A DNA stretch of 45,229 bases from Thermoplasmatota archaeon (GCA_029258975.1 JAPDJS010000001.1:1-45229); one strand, 5' to 3'; shown: positions 6,792 through 16,664, numbered from the stretch's first letter. Made by a program: numbers and translations. Notes: generated from the sequence alone by a model not told the origin.

Positions 6792-9173
6792 CTAAGTGCC
6801 AGTTTTAGCCCTTCTTCTCATCCTTTCAAGGGCCTTTCTCTTAGCAGCCTCTGCCTTTTTCTTCCTGAAGTATCTAAAGACAAAGAATCCTCCTACGCCT
6901 GCAGCTATGCCTATTCCTATGTACTTTATGTTGCTCTTTATTATTTCTAATATCGTAGGCTTAGGCACAGTCACCGAGACGGGGAAGCTCCACGGCGAGG
7001 TTACGTTTTCTAACGAGTTGATAGATCGAACCCTTATGTAATACGTCCCCGGCGGAAGTGAGATATTGAGCTCCGCAACAGCCACGTAGTCCTGATATTT
7101 GATTTCCGTGAACTTTTCGGATGTGCTTACTTGGACCTCATAGAGGTCTGCGTCCTTAACGTTTGTCCACGCAGCATAAATCCTCCCATCGGAATATCCA
7201 TAGGTGACGATTTCCGGCTCTTGAAGATACTCCGTGAGTGCCTGTGCTGAGGACTTTGGAGACTCGTAGCCATATGTTGAGTTTATTGCCTTCACATAAA
7301 TTACGTAAGGCGTTGCAGGCCGAAGTTCCGGTATCACAGCCGATGTATACGAGGTAACGGCATTAAATACTTCTTCACCAGTATCTAGGTCTTTCACGAT
7401 TATAGAATATGTGTCCGCGTAGTCTACGGGATTCCACGAGACTTTGATGTACGTATACGACGTCTCGTCTACGTTTAGCGTCGGCGACTCTAGCGTTAAA
7501 GCAAATGTCTCGAAAGAGTCTGAAGCCCACGGAGATACATATCCATACTTAGAGACAGCCCTGACTCTCACATAATAAGTCTGCTCCGGAGCAAGTCCTT
7601 CTACCTTTACCTTATTTTCGGTAAACGTCCCGCTAGTCAATATTTCACTAAAGTCCTCGTACTTAGAGACCTGGTACTCGTAATGATCTATAGTCACATA
7701 GTCCAACCCAGACACTGTTATCTCAACAGAAGTGCTTCCCGGGGCAAGAGATATGGACGGCGCTTTGTCTATAGGAATGCTAAACTTAAGAGTATTCGCC
7801 AGCGAGCGTATTCCTGCCGAAACTGCATAAACGCTTACAGAGTAATCTGCTCCCGGATCTAGCGTTATAGTAGCCCTCGTATCTTTCGTTTCTATAGATG
7901 TGAACTTTGTGTTATCCGGCAAATATGCCTCCACTACGTAATTCTCGGCCCAATAATATGGCGTCCACTTCAACGTTACGTTATAGCCCTCTGAATATCC
8001 TTCTAAATTCCTTACCGGTGGAGGATTAGAAGCTGGTCCTACGCCGTAAACAACGGCATACTCCCGTGAGCTTACATTATAAGAGTGTAATGCAAGCTCC
8101 TGTGGGGCCCATTCAGGTGCTACCATATCGATGACTCGTGGAGAGAGGTCGTTATAATACGCCTCCGAGTCTGCACCTCCAAAGACCCAAAATCCAGAGT
8201 AAATGTCCACTTTCCTCCACAAGGATTCTTCATTTGGGTCATAACTTCCCACGAGGACTGTATAGTTCCAATACTGTATACTCTGCAAAAATTCCGTAGG
8301 CAAGTCGGAAATTTTTACCGCGACATTTATTGAGTTTCCTTCTGCCCATACGATGGGCTTAGAGTCTAGTTCACCATATCCAAACCTATATATCCGCGAG
8401 TTATCGCCATATATGATCATTAACAGATCCCATGCCTGTGACTCGTCCAGCCTTACCCTAGGACCGTCTCCTAAATCTAATCCTCCATAATTTGCCTTGG
8501 CATCTATTGCTAACTCAATAATCTGCAGAGAGAATCCTGAAGAGGCATTGTATATGTTTTCTCCAAGCTTTGAAAAGGTAAACTTAAATCCTATAAAATC
8601 ATAGGCATAATATACCTCGAACCTTAAAATGTCAAACGCGCCTTTCACAAAAACATCCGATAACGGATATGTATATGTTCCGGGACCATAATCGTCGCCA
8701 GGAGTATCATCTATGGAAAATACGACTTCTGGTTGCGTTTTTATGCTAGAGAAATATAAGTCATACTCAAAGGTCCCGCGGCCCTTTATCTCAACATAGT
8801 ATTTACCCCTGGGCAAAAATGCAGTAATCTTGGAATATCTCCCCGTGCCGCTATCGTCGTCCGTTTTAATAGTATTTCCGTCGGAGTCCATAAGCATTAG
8901 TATAGTATCCCCGCCATCCTTTCCTGTTGGCGGTGCTGTCTCTATAGTTACGACGGACCAGGTCTCAACGGTGAAGTAGATATAGTCCACGTCTCCTGCA
9001 GGATATATCGTCCTGTGTTGAACCTCCCCCGAAGTTACTTCCTTAGCATTCAAAATATCGTTATCTGGCTCGTAACTATCTAAACTAATAGTATCTTGCC
9101 CAAAAACGCTTACGAAACATAATGACATCAGTATAATTGCCATAACCACTAGTGTAGTGCGCACTGTTTTCAT
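6792..9173 (-). CDS. secreted, membrane-anchored surface protein: PPC, glucodextranase-C-like and fibronectin III domains
   Basis: A 793-residue extracellular protein. In order: signal peptide (residues 1-25, cleavage near VSVFG/QD); a PPC-type beta domain (about 35-127, YEPDNDILNA...GDVDYIYF); a DOMON/glucodextranase C-terminal-like domain (about 140-375, starting DDTPGDDYGPGTYTYP); about four fibronectin type III-like repeats (about 385-735); a transmembrane helix and a short basic cytoplasmic tail (RKKKAEAAKRKALERMRRR). The DYGPGTYTYP module binds or caps polysaccharide in known enzymes, so a role in glycan binding or cell-surface architecture is inferred. No catalytic motif is seen. A second protein with the same module lies at 35844-38318. 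Confidence 0.85.
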   Translation of the reverse strand: MKTVRTTLVVMAIILMSLCFVSVFGQDTISLDSYEPDNDILNAKEVTSGEVQHRTIYPAGDVDYIYFTVETWSVVTIETAPPTGKDGGDTILMLMDSDGNTIKTDDDSGTGRYSKITAFLPRGKYYVEIKGRGTFEYDLYFSSIKTQPEVVFSIDDTPGDDYGPGTYTYPLSDVFVKGAFDILRFEVYYAYDFIGFKFTFSKLGENIYNASSGFSLQIIELAIDAKANYGGLDLGDGPRVRLDESQAWDLLMIIYGDNSRIYRFGYGELDSKPIVWAEGNSINVAVKISDLPTEFLQSIQYWNYTVLVGSYDPNEESLWRKVDIYSGFWVFGGADSEAYYNDLSPRVIDMVAPEWAPQELALHSYNVSSREYAVVYGVGPASNPPPVRNLEGYSEGYNVTLKWTPYYWAENYVVEAYLPDNTKFTSIETKDTRATITLDPGADYSVSVYAVSAGIRSLANTLKFSIPIDKAPSISLAPGSTSVEITVSGLDYVTIDHYEYQVSKYEDFSEILTSGTFTENKVKVEGLAPEQTYYVRVRAVSKYGYVSPWASDSFETFALTLESPTLNVDETSYTYIKVSWNPVDYADTYSIIVKDLDTGEEVFNAVTSYTSAVIPELRPATPYVIYVKAINSTYGYESPKSSAQALTEYLQEPEIVTYGYSDGRIYAAWTNVKDADLYEVQVSTSEKFTEIKYQDYVAVAELNISLPPGTYYIRVRSINSLENVTSPWSFPVSVTVPKPTILEIIKSNIKYIGIGIAAGVGGFFVFRYFRKKKAEAAKRKALERMRRRAKTGT

Positions 9174-9356
9174 CGTAGTCCCCCGAACAAGCGCGCAATT
9201 AAGCTAATAAAACAATTTTAATAGCGACATTAATAAGGCATTTTATCCCCTTATCCCCTTTAATTTTCTCTATTTATTATCAGCGCTTAAAATCAATAAA
9301 AAGATAAACCTCGTATTTCTTAGATGATCTAAGGAATACTTCGCAAGGGGATTTCA

Positions 9357-10136
9357 ATGAAGGAAAAAGAGTTGGAGGTAAAAATCACGGAGCTTATTCT
9401 TGACAGCACATTTGAGGACTGGAAAGAGATAGTGAATGCTGACGTAATAATTGTCGGTGCAGGGCCTTCTGGGATGACAGCAGCAAAATACCTTGCAGAG
9501 AAGGATCTAAAGACCGTAATCTTCGAGAAAAAACTCACTTTCGGAGGAGGCATTGGCGGCGGAGGAATGCTATTCCACCACGTCGTTACCGATGAGAGGG
9601 CATTAGAGATCCTAAAGGACTTTAAAGTAAACTACAGGAAAGTTAATGACTCCTTTTATGTAGTAAGATCCGCAGAACTCGTTGCTAAATTAGCCTCTGG
9701 TGCAATTGATGCTGGAGCCATAATTGTCCCTGGAGTAACTGTCGAGGACATAATTTTCAGAGATAATCCGCTGAGGGTCTGTGGCGTGGCCATCCAATGG
9801 AGCGCCGTACTCATCTCGGGCCTTCACGTAGATCCCATCTTTGCATACTCAAAGGCCGTCGTAGATGCCACGGGACACGATGCAGAGGTCATAAGAACAG
9901 CAGCCCGTAAGGTGCCGGAGTTAGACATTACAGTAAAGGGAGAGAAATCTGCCTACGCGGAGCTCTCAGAGGAGCTCGTCGTAAAATATACGGGCAAGGT
10001 TGTCGAGGGATTATACGCTACGGGAATGGCTGTCGCTGCCATTCATGGAATACCAAGAATGGGTCCAATTTTTACTGGAATGTTGCTCTCAGGAAAAAAG
10101 GTGGCAGAAGAAATTATAAGAGATTTATTCTCGTAA
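9357..10136 (+). CDS. thi4: Thi4-family thiazole synthase (or ribose-1,5-bisphosphate isomerase)
   Basis: This 259-residue flavin/NAD-type fold protein has the dinucleotide motif VGAGPSG, the [16 protein letters not shown] glycine-rich segment, DATGHDAEV, and a C-terminal [20 protein letters not shown] typical of Thi4. Family members make the thiazole half of thiamine from NAD and glycine. The yeast enzyme gives up sulfur from one of its own cysteines; no cysteine follows the TGHD motif here, which fits the archaeal form that uses free sulfide catalytically. A SD-like AAGGGGA lies just before the ATG. Archaeal databases often label this group ribose 1,5-bisphosphate isomerase, but thiazole synthase fits the motifs better. 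Confidence 0.9.
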   Translation: MKEKELEVKITELILDSTFEDWKEIVNADVIIVGAGPSGMTAAKYLAEKDLKTVIFEKKLTFGGGIGGGGMLFHHVVTDERALEILKDFKVNYRKVNDSFYVVRSAELVAKLASGAIDAGAIIVPGVTVEDIIFRDNPLRVCGVAIQWSAVLISGLHVDPIFAYSKAVVDATGHDAEVIRTAARKVPELDITVKGEKSAYAELSEELVVKYTGKVVEGLYATGMAVAAIHGIPRMGPIFTGMLLSGKKVAEEIIRDLFS

Positions 10137-10158
10137 TTTTTTATTTTTCATTATTCTT
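10137..10158. terminator. T-rich transcription stop after thi4
   Basis: The runs TTTTTTATTTTTC on the plus strand directly after the thi4 stop are of the kind that terminates archaeal transcription without a hairpin. The convergent MATE gene ends at 10164. Confidence 0.5.
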
Positions 10159-10163
10159 TCTCC

Positions 10164-11528
10164 TCATACTTCAATAGATGCCCACGACCTCGTTCTAAAC
10201 TTCAGATAATATGATATAGCAGATGTAAACGTCTCGAGAGACATCGCAATCCAAGCACCAATCACGCCAATACCCATGACGTAACAGAGTATGTACGTAG
10301 GAATTACTCTAAATAACGCCTTGTTTATCGCAGTGATGTAAATGGGCGATATCGTGTCGCCTGCACCTCTTAGCCCTCCCGCATAGACGAAAATAACGGC
10401 AAGGGGTGCCTCGGATATTCCCACTATTCTCAAATATAACGATGCAAGGTGTATTACCTCTTGGGCGTGAGGATCTGCAGGATTTATAAACGGATATGCG
10501 AGGTACTGCGGGAATAATATCATTATTATTCCCATGATCCCCATGAAAAGCATACCCATTTTTGCACTCTCATGCGCAGCTCTTTCTGCACTGTCAACAT
10601 CATTTCTGCCCAGATTCTGACCAACAAGAGTTGTAGATGCTATAGAAAATCCTAAGCCTGGCATATAAGAAACGCTTTCTATTCTAAGACCTATATAATG
10701 GGCTGCATAGGGAATTTCTCCCAAATGTGCCACCATAGAGTTGTATATCATCATGAAACCATTATTCACAAGCCTTTCTATAAGCGCCGGTATTCCTACG
10801 CGCAATATCCTTCTCTGAGATTCCACATCCATAACAAACCTCATTTTGCCTCCGATTACAAGCTTCTTGCAATCATAAAGAACCAACGCAATAGCGTAGG
10901 CTACGAAAATGGAGAAGGCGGATGCAAATGCAGCACCTGCTACCCCCATTTTTGGAAATCCAAACTTGCCAAATATCAAGGAATAATCTAGAAAAATGTT
11001 GAGAGCATTGCTTAGTACTGTGAGTTTCATTGGTGTTTTCGTATCCCCAGCTCCACGTAGTGCACCATATAACGCCATAGAACTCATTAACGCGGGAAAT
11101 GATGACGTATAAATGACAAAGTATTGATGCGCAAATGGATGCGTAAGATCTGTGGTACCAAGCAGCCTCAAAAATTGATGTCTTACTACAAATAGGATTG
11201 AAAACAGCATTAAACCTACAAAGAATCCCAGAAATATTCCCTGATCTGCGATTTTCTTTGCTACATCGTATTCCTCTCTGCCGACGTGTCGAGCTACTAT
11301 GGCCGTTGTTCCAATCGTTATTCCCATAGCAAAGGGGAATTCTATCCACGCAGCCATTCCGGCTACTCCCATAGCTGCAATATAAATAGACCCCAAGTGT
11401 CCGACCATCATCGTGTCCACGAGCTGAAGGATCGTAGAAGAAATATTCGCAATCATTGCAGGTATTGCCAGTTCCAATATTCTCTTTCTGAGAGCTCTGA
11501 CATCGCTGATGTTCATCACAGAACCCAT
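10164..11528 (-). CDS. MATE family efflux transporter
   Basis: A 454-residue protein with about twelve membrane helices in two similar halves. MATE hallmarks are visible: LVDTMMVGHLGSIYIAAMGVA near the N-terminus, GALRGAGDTKTPMKLT in the first half and the matching GGLRGAGDTISPIYITA in the second. MATE proteins export drugs, toxins or metabolites in exchange for H+ or Na+. The frame begins at ATG 11528 (MGSVMNISDVRALRKRILEL); the ATG at 11516 is an alternative. It stands alone between thi4 and the hydrogenase region. Confidence 0.92.
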   Translation of the reverse strand: MGSVMNISDVRALRKRILELAIPAMIANISSTILQLVDTMMVGHLGSIYIAAMGVAGMAAWIEFPFAMGITIGTTAIVARHVGREEYDVAKKIADQGIFLGFFVGLMLFSILFVVRHQFLRLLGTTDLTHPFAHQYFVIYTSSFPALMSSMALYGALRGAGDTKTPMKLTVLSNALNIFLDYSLIFGKFGFPKMGVAGAAFASAFSIFVAYAIALVLYDCKKLVIGGKMRFVMDVESQRRILRVGIPALIERLVNNGFMMIYNSMVAHLGEIPYAAHYIGLRIESVSYMPGLGFSIASTTLVGQNLGRNDVDSAERAAHESAKMGMLFMGIMGIIMILFPQYLAYPFINPADPHAQEVIHLASLYLRIVGISEAPLAVIFVYAGGLRGAGDTISPIYITAINKALFRVIPTYILCYVMGIGVIGAWIAMSLETFTSAISYYLKFRTRSWASIEV

Positions 11529-12194
11529 GTTTGCTCTAAATAGAAGGGAAATATATAACAGTTGATATTTTTAATAGTTATAAAAATAATCAGAAGCGCT
11601 GTTTAGAGAATCTTTTTGCATAATATCGCCTAATCAGGAAGTATTTAAGCGTCTTTTCCTATTTTATCGTTTAAAAAGGCAATTATGGACAAACAAACAG
11701 AGGCATTTTTCTATTATTAGGCATGTGTTAGGGTGCCCGAGCACATCACGATGGCATATCACTTCCAAATCCCTATTTTGCTTGTACTTATCTAACACGT
11801 TTGGAATGTATTAGCTTGACAATGAAATTATATAGCATCTTTTAAGAAAAACTTAAAACGCCCGGGATTTTTCTTCTAAATGAGTGTTGTCAGTTGATTT
11901 TACTATCCCCAATATGTCGTTAAATAATGATGTGTATTATCCAAATTAGTTGTATTATACACAAAATAGATGACTATTCACTTTTTCTGATCAGAAATAT
12001 TTTCTCACACACGTTATTTGTTACCACACACTCTTTTAACCAAGCAAAATAAAAATTCTTATCCAAACCAATAGAAATGATATCTCTAGCCTCTCTGAAC
12101 CTTCCATGTATCTGCTGAAAATGTTAACATTGAGTACCCTCTAAGAGCGCTAGATAAGCCCTAATGTGGATGAACTCCGCGGAGGAGATTATTT
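11529..12194. other. 666-bp non-coding region upstream of the hydrogenase operon
   Basis: No convincing ORF is present. It holds AT-rich promoter-like stretches (for example TTTAAAAAGG near 11670 and TATATAGC near 11830), a 7-bp inverted pair AGAAAAA/TTTTTCT flanking a GC-rich core near 11850-11875, and GGGTGCCCGAGC at 11731-11742, whose core recurs in the sRNA at 33683-33746. The 3' end must include the hydrogenase promoter and leader, but no single TATA element stands out. Confidence 0.4.
12175..12187 (+). promoter_or_regulatory. ribosome-binding site of the hydrogenase operon, overlapped by a palindrome
   Basis: GGAGGAG at 12181-12187 is a strong ribosome-binding site 7 nt before the first start codon. 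It overlaps the perfect palindrome CTCCGCGGAG (12175-12184), whose left half can pair with the site. Whether this hides the site is inference, because the hairpin alone would have a very short loop. Confidence 0.45.
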
Positions 12195-14114
12195 ATGGAT
12201 ATAGGCTCATATATCATCCTCTATCCAATAATAGGCCTGCTAGTTTCAATGATCTCCGTAGTATCTAAAACAAAAACATCCATAAAGCTAGTAAGCGCCA
12301 TTTCAGCTATAGCATCATTACTAATAATATACGTAGGGTTCGTTGGATTTCAAAGGGGGCTTTCACTAGAATACACGCTATTCGACATACCCGAGGGAAG
12401 CACTGCGTTATCAATTTTTAGTAAACTGACTTTCAAAGTAGACGCACTATCAGCAGTTTTTCTAGTTATTCTAGGAATTCTGAGCTTCGTTTCTTCCATA
12501 TTTGGAATCGAATATATGGAGAAATATCATGGAAATCCAAGAAATTATGCGATTAATTATCCGTTAATGATTCTGACAATGTATTTGGTTGTTATATCAT
12601 GGAACCTTGCATGGTTTATTGTTTTCTGGGAGCTTATGAGTTTGTTCTCCCAGTTTTTAGTAGCATTTGAAGGAAAAGATTTCTCTGTAAAGGCTGCAAG
12701 AAAGTACTTTTTAATGACAAAGGCTGGGGCTGATTTCTTAATACTCTCAATTATCGCCATTATAATGATGATTACAGGATTTAAGGCTTCTTATGATGCA
12801 GTTAGCACAATATTGCCTAGTTATTTATCTTCACACCCAGAGATGTTATACTTCATGGGCCTTTGTACTTTTGTTGGTCTAGGCGTAAAAGCAGGTATGG
12901 TGCCGCTCCATTCATGGCTTCCAGAAGCACACCCAGCAGCTCCTGCGCCTATCTCGGCAATGCTCAGCGGAATAATGATAAAGGTACCAATATACATGAT
13001 GTTTAGGTTCTTCTTTACATTCTTCCCGATAAATACGAATATTGGTCTAATTTTGGCACTTCTTGGAACGGTAACAATGATCGTAGGAGGAATGCTAGCA
13101 CTTGTCCAAGATGATGCGAAGATATTGCTTGCGTATTCCAGCGTCGGGCAAATAGGATACATACTGTTTGCTATGGGAGCGGGTATTTATCTGATTTCTA
13201 AAGGGGAGCACATACTTGGAGTAATCGCTCTAATTGCTGCGATCTACCACTTCATTAACCACGCAATATTTAAAGGGCTCCTATTCCTAACAGCGGGATC
13301 GGTGTACTATGCTACGGGCACTAAAGATCTCAACGTTATTGGTGGATTGGCAAAATCTATGCCTTTAACAACATTCTCTGCATTCATTGCAGTATTGTCC
13401 ATTTCTGGTGTGCCATCACTTAACGGCTTTGTGAGCAAATGGATGATATTCTCCTCAACGCTTCCTTCGAAGAGTGTGGTGTCCTTCTTTGGTATTGTTG
13501 CATTGATAATGAGTGCCGTAACCTCCGGATATATGTTAAAGTTCTTTACAGCTTCCTTCCTCAAGCCTGAAAAGACAAAGCTTGCGGCAAATGAAGTTCC
13601 TTCCCTTATGAAGTTCTCCCAAATAATACTTTCCGTAGCATGTATCTTCTTAGGAATCTATCCGCAGCTCCCAATAACAATGGCCACAAGGGCCCTAGAA
13701 TCTATTGGAATATCAATGGAAGGAGTTTCTCTTAAAGTGTTCCCCGGAGTAGTCTTACCGGGCATAGGAAACTTTGTTCCATTTGTAGTCCTTATTATGA
13801 TCTTTATGATAGCCCCTATAGTCTCTGTATTGGTGAGAGCTACGAGGCATACCAGTGTTTGGACATGTGGATATCCCAGATCTACCTCAGGGCTTCCTGC
13901 AAGGGGATACTACAAAGACTTCATAAACGCATTCCCCGAGGTGTTCTTCGTAACAGAGGCGCTTTCCAAATTGGCTACTAAAATCATAAACGCAGTGAAG
14001 AGGCAAAGCCTAGATTACGAAGATTTATCCTACGATCTCAGCGCCATGATGTCAATAGCCCTCATCTTCCTCCTTCTGGGCGTCATGTTAATGCTGTGGG
14101 GTGTTGTCCTATGA
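12195..14114 (+). CDS. hydrogenase antiporter-like subunit H' (NuoL/MrpA/HyfB-like)
   Basis: The first gene of the hydrogenase operon encodes 639 residues with about sixteen membrane helices. It carries proton/ion-path residues of complex I antiporter subunits: Glu in the WELMSLFSQF helix and Lys in VKAGMVPLHSWLPEAHPAAP. Its C-terminus has a TCGYP segment, an amphipathic stretch (FINAFPEVFFVTEALSKL) and a final membrane helix, resembling the extended form in HyfB/HycC and in H' of the Mbs/Mbx sulfane reductase. It sits beside subunit M, as H' does in Mbx. It should add a second ion-translocating channel to the complex. GGAGGAG lies 7 nt before the ATG. Confidence 0.9.
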   Translation: MDIGSYIILYPIIGLLVSMISVVSKTKTSIKLVSAISAIASLLIIYVGFVGFQRGLSLEYTLFDIPEGSTALSIFSKLTFKVDALSAVFLVILGILSFVSSIFGIEYMEKYHGNPRNYAINYPLMILTMYLVVISWNLAWFIVFWELMSLFSQFLVAFEGKDFSVKAARKYFLMTKAGADFLILSIIAIIMMITGFKASYDAVSTILPSYLSSHPEMLYFMGLCTFVGLGVKAGMVPLHSWLPEAHPAAPAPISAMLSGIMIKVPIYMMFRFFFTFFPINTNIGLILALLGTVTMIVGGMLALVQDDAKILLAYSSVGQIGYILFAMGAGIYLISKGEHILGVIALIAAIYHFINHAIFKGLLFLTAGSVYYATGTKDLNVIGGLAKSMPLTTFSAFIAVLSISGVPSLNGFVSKWMIFSSTLPSKSVVSFFGIVALIMSAVTSGYMLKFFTASFLKPEKTKLAANEVPSLMKFSQIILSVACIFLGIYPQLPITMATRALESIGISMEGVSLKVFPGVVLPGIGNFVPFVVLIMIFMIAPIVSVLVRATRHTSVWTCGYPRSTSGLPARGYYKDFINAFPEVFFVTEALSKLATKIINAVKRQSLDYEDLSYDLSAMMSIALIFLLLGVMLMLWGVVL

Positions 14115-15001
14115 ACGCTTATATGATCGGCTTTGTGATTCTAAACATCATCTTTGCACTATTCTATGCTCCTCTCGCTGACGGTATTGAAAGAAAGGTA
14201 AAAGCAAGAGTTCAGAGAAGACAGGGTCCGCCAATAATGCAGACTTGGTACGACCTCATAAAGCTGTTCAGAAGGGAGAGCTTGTATCCAGAAGAAAGCG
14301 TTAAGTATCTCTTCCTTAGTGCACCGTTTTTTGCATTTTTCGCAATACTTACTGCATATCTCATCGTCCCAACAATATTCCCTGATGCATTATTCTTCTA
14401 TGGAGATCTCATTGTTTTGATCTATCTCCTAACGTTTTCATCAATAATATTCGTCATTGGCGCATTTGCATCGTCTAACCCGTTTGCTCAGGTAGGCGGA
14501 AATAGAGAGGTTTCCCTAATGATTACAGAAGAATTTCTGATGGCCTTTGTAGTGGGTACCCTCGCGGTAATTACAGGAACGCTAAAACTTAATGCTCTAT
14601 TCCCACTCCCACTAAAGATATCTACTATACTCGTCCTTATCTTGTACTTAATTGCGATGTACGTAGCAAGTGTTAGACTTCCCTTTGACATTCCAGAAGC
14701 TGAGCCAGAAATTGCTGAAGGTCCGTTCATAGAATATAGCGGTAAACATTTGGGCTTCGTATTATACACAATATATCTCAAAAGAATTCTATTAGCATCT
14801 CTATTCCTTAACTTCATCCTTCCATCCGACTTTATAATGAGGACCATCGGCTACATCGTAGGCATCATTTTGATCCCCATAATACTCGCCACGATAGAGG
14901 CCCATATGGGAAGAATGAGAATAGATCAAGCAGTAAGGGTTCTGAAGAAGGTTTCGCTGCTAGGCCTGATAAGCTGGATTATTGCCTTCATAGGGTGGTA
15001 A
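14111..15001 (+). CDS. mbhM: hydrogenase membrane anchor subunit M (NuoH-like)
   Basis: About 296 residues and eight membrane helices of the NuoH/HycD family, the subunit that links the hydrophilic arm to the membrane arm and carries redox-driven charge movements. It has the basic loop RKVKARVQRRQGPP after helix 1 and the acidic loop PFDIPEAEPEIAEGPF between later helices, both hallmarks. The ATG at 14111 overlaps the stop of the previous gene (ATGA) and follows GGGGTG. The fused K-L gene begins 2 bp after its stop. Confidence 0.93.
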   Translation: MNAYMIGFVILNIIFALFYAPLADGIERKVKARVQRRQGPPIMQTWYDLIKLFRRESLYPEESVKYLFLSAPFFAFFAILTAYLIVPTIFPDALFFYGDLIVLIYLLTFSSIIFVIGAFASSNPFAQVGGNREVSLMITEEFLMAFVVGTLAVITGTLKLNALFPLPLKISTILVLILYLIAMYVASVRLPFDIPEAEPEIAEGPFIEYSGKHLGFVLYTIYLKRILLASLFLNFILPSDFIMRTIGYIVGIILIPIILATIEAHMGRMRIDQAVRVLKKVSLLGLISWIIAFIGW

Positions 15002-15003
15002 CA

Positions 15004-16662
15004 ATGGGTATAAAAGATGTCTTAATCGAAAATGGTGGAAAGATAATTAGAGAAGATCCAAGCACGATCATCGTAGAGTTTCCTAGAGATAAGGTTAAAG
15101 ATATTGCCAAAAAACTGTTTGAACTAGGCGCATATTACGCTACTGGTGTAGGATGTGATGAGAGGCCTAAAACAGGAGTTTTCTCAATGTACCATATCTT
15201 TAACCATGAAGGAGAGGGAAAATATATTGTCGTAAAAGTAAGCGCCCCAGAAAACGATGTTTGGGTTCCATCTATTACGCCGGAGATTCCAGGCGCTAAC
15301 TGGGCTGAGAGAGAGGCATATGACATGGTTGGCATCGTGTTCAGAGGTCATCCTGAGCCTAAGAGGCTCATTCTCCCAGACGATTGGCCAGATGGTGTGT
15401 TCCCTCTGAGAAAGGAGTTCAAATATAACGAAAGGCCTCCAAAGGCAAAACCAGAGGACGTAAGATTAAGTGATGATCCCGAACGATTGATAGTTCCCGT
15501 AGGACCTTATCATCCGACATTACACGAACCTGAATACTTCGAAATACGTGTAGATGGTGAAACAATCGTTGGGGCAGAATACAAGGGATTCTTCGTACAT
15601 AGAGGACTGGAAAAACTTGCAGAAGGAAGGCTTACGATAAATCAGGTTCCTTTTGTTGCTGAGAGAATTTGTGGAATTTGTGGCTATACGCACATGGTAG
15701 CTTATTGTCTTGCTGTCGAAAATGCGATAGGTCTAGAAATCCCAGAAAGAGCCGAATACATAAGAACATTGCTCCTAGAAATTGAGAGAATCCACTCTCA
15801 CCTTCTCTGGCTTGGCGTAGCCTTCCACCTATTGGGATTCGACACAGGTTTCATGCACGCGTGGAGGATTAGAGAGGATGTGATGGATGTTGCCGAGTTA
15901 CTTACTGGAAATAGAAAAACATACGGAATGAACCTTGTAGGCGGCGTAAGGTGGGATATAAACGAAGAAAAGAAGGATAAAGCACTTAAAATACTTAAGG
16001 AAGCTCGAAAGAATGCAATGAAGTTTTTAGAGGACGCCTCCCACATGAAAGAGCTTATTAACAGAATGGAAGGTGTCGGAGTTCTTCCAAAGGATAAGGC
16101 CAGAGCCATCGGAGTCGTCGGACCTGTTGCAAGGGCTTCGGATATTGATACCGACGTGAGAAAGGATCATCCATATGCTGCGTACAAATATCTTGACTTT
16201 AAGGTTCCTGTCTACAAAGGGTGTGACGTTCTCTCAAGGTTCCTTGTTAGAGTTGACGAGCTAAACGAGAGTTTCTACTTAGTAGAGCAGGTTCTGGACC
16301 AAATTCCAAGAGGAGACCTCATGGTAGATAGATACGATGTGCCAGAGTACTTCCATGGCGTTGGCGCTACTGAAGCACCCCGTGGGGAGGACGTGCACTT
16401 CGTGATCATTCATCGCGGAAGTAAGCTCTATAGGTGGAGACCCAGGGCACCTTCATACAACAACCTTCCCTCTGTACCTATCATGTTAGAGGGTGAGGCT
16501 CTAGCAGATGCACCGATTATAATTGGATCCATAGATCCATGTTTCTCATGTACAGATCACGTAACAATTGTCGACGACAGGACTGGCAAATTATTGTTCC
16601 GCGGTCATTTAGAAAACGGAATTAGAGTGATAAATGGAGTTAAGGTAGCAAAGAGGGTATGA
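15004..16662 (+). CDS. mbhL: fused [NiFe]-hydrogenase subunit K-L (NuoC-NuoD / HycE type), catalytic large subunit
   Basis: A 552-residue fusion: residues 1-145 are a NuoC/30-kDa domain (WAEREAYDMVGIVFRGHP, LPDDWPDGVFPLRKEF) and about 160-552 the NuoD-like large subunit. Both NiFe cysteine pairs are intact: ERICGICGYTH near residue 222 and DPCFSCTDH near 511, so it should bind an NiFe(CN)2CO site and make or use H2. A C-terminal tail of about 33 residues after CTDH is the sort removed by a maturation endopeptidase. Pyrococcus MbhK and MbhL are separate; fusion is seen in bacterial HycE. ATG 15004 is preferred over GTG 14995 because it follows GGTGG and clears the previous stop. Confidence 0.94.
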   Translation: MGIKDVLIENGGKIIREDPSTIIVEFPRDKVKDIAKKLFELGAYYATGVGCDERPKTGVFSMYHIFNHEGEGKYIVVKVSAPENDVWVPSITPEIPGANWAEREAYDMVGIVFRGHPEPKRLILPDDWPDGVFPLRKEFKYNERPPKAKPEDVRLSDDPERLIVPVGPYHPTLHEPEYFEIRVDGETIVGAEYKGFFVHRGLEKLAEGRLTINQVPFVAERICGICGYTHMVAYCLAVENAIGLEIPERAEYIRTLLLEIERIHSHLLWLGVAFHLLGFDTGFMHAWRIREDVMDVAELLTGNRKTYGMNLVGGVRWDINEEKKDKALKILKEARKNAMKFLEDASHMKELINRMEGVGVLPKDKARAIGVVGPVARASDIDTDVRKDHPYAAYKYLDFKVPVYKGCDVLSRFLVRVDELNESFYLVEQVLDQIPRGDLMVDRYDVPEYFHGVGATEAPRGEDVHFVIIHRGSKLYRWRPRAPSYNNLPSVPIMLEGEALADAPIIIGSIDPCFSCTDHVTIVDDRTGKLLFRGHLENGIRVINGVKVAKRV

Positions 16663-16664
16663 TT

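Noticed and set aside
12092..12103. GCCTCTCTGAAC shared by the hydrogenase upstream region and position ~38501
   Set aside because: Only 12 nt, different placement relative to genes, no symmetry; likely chance in 45 kb.
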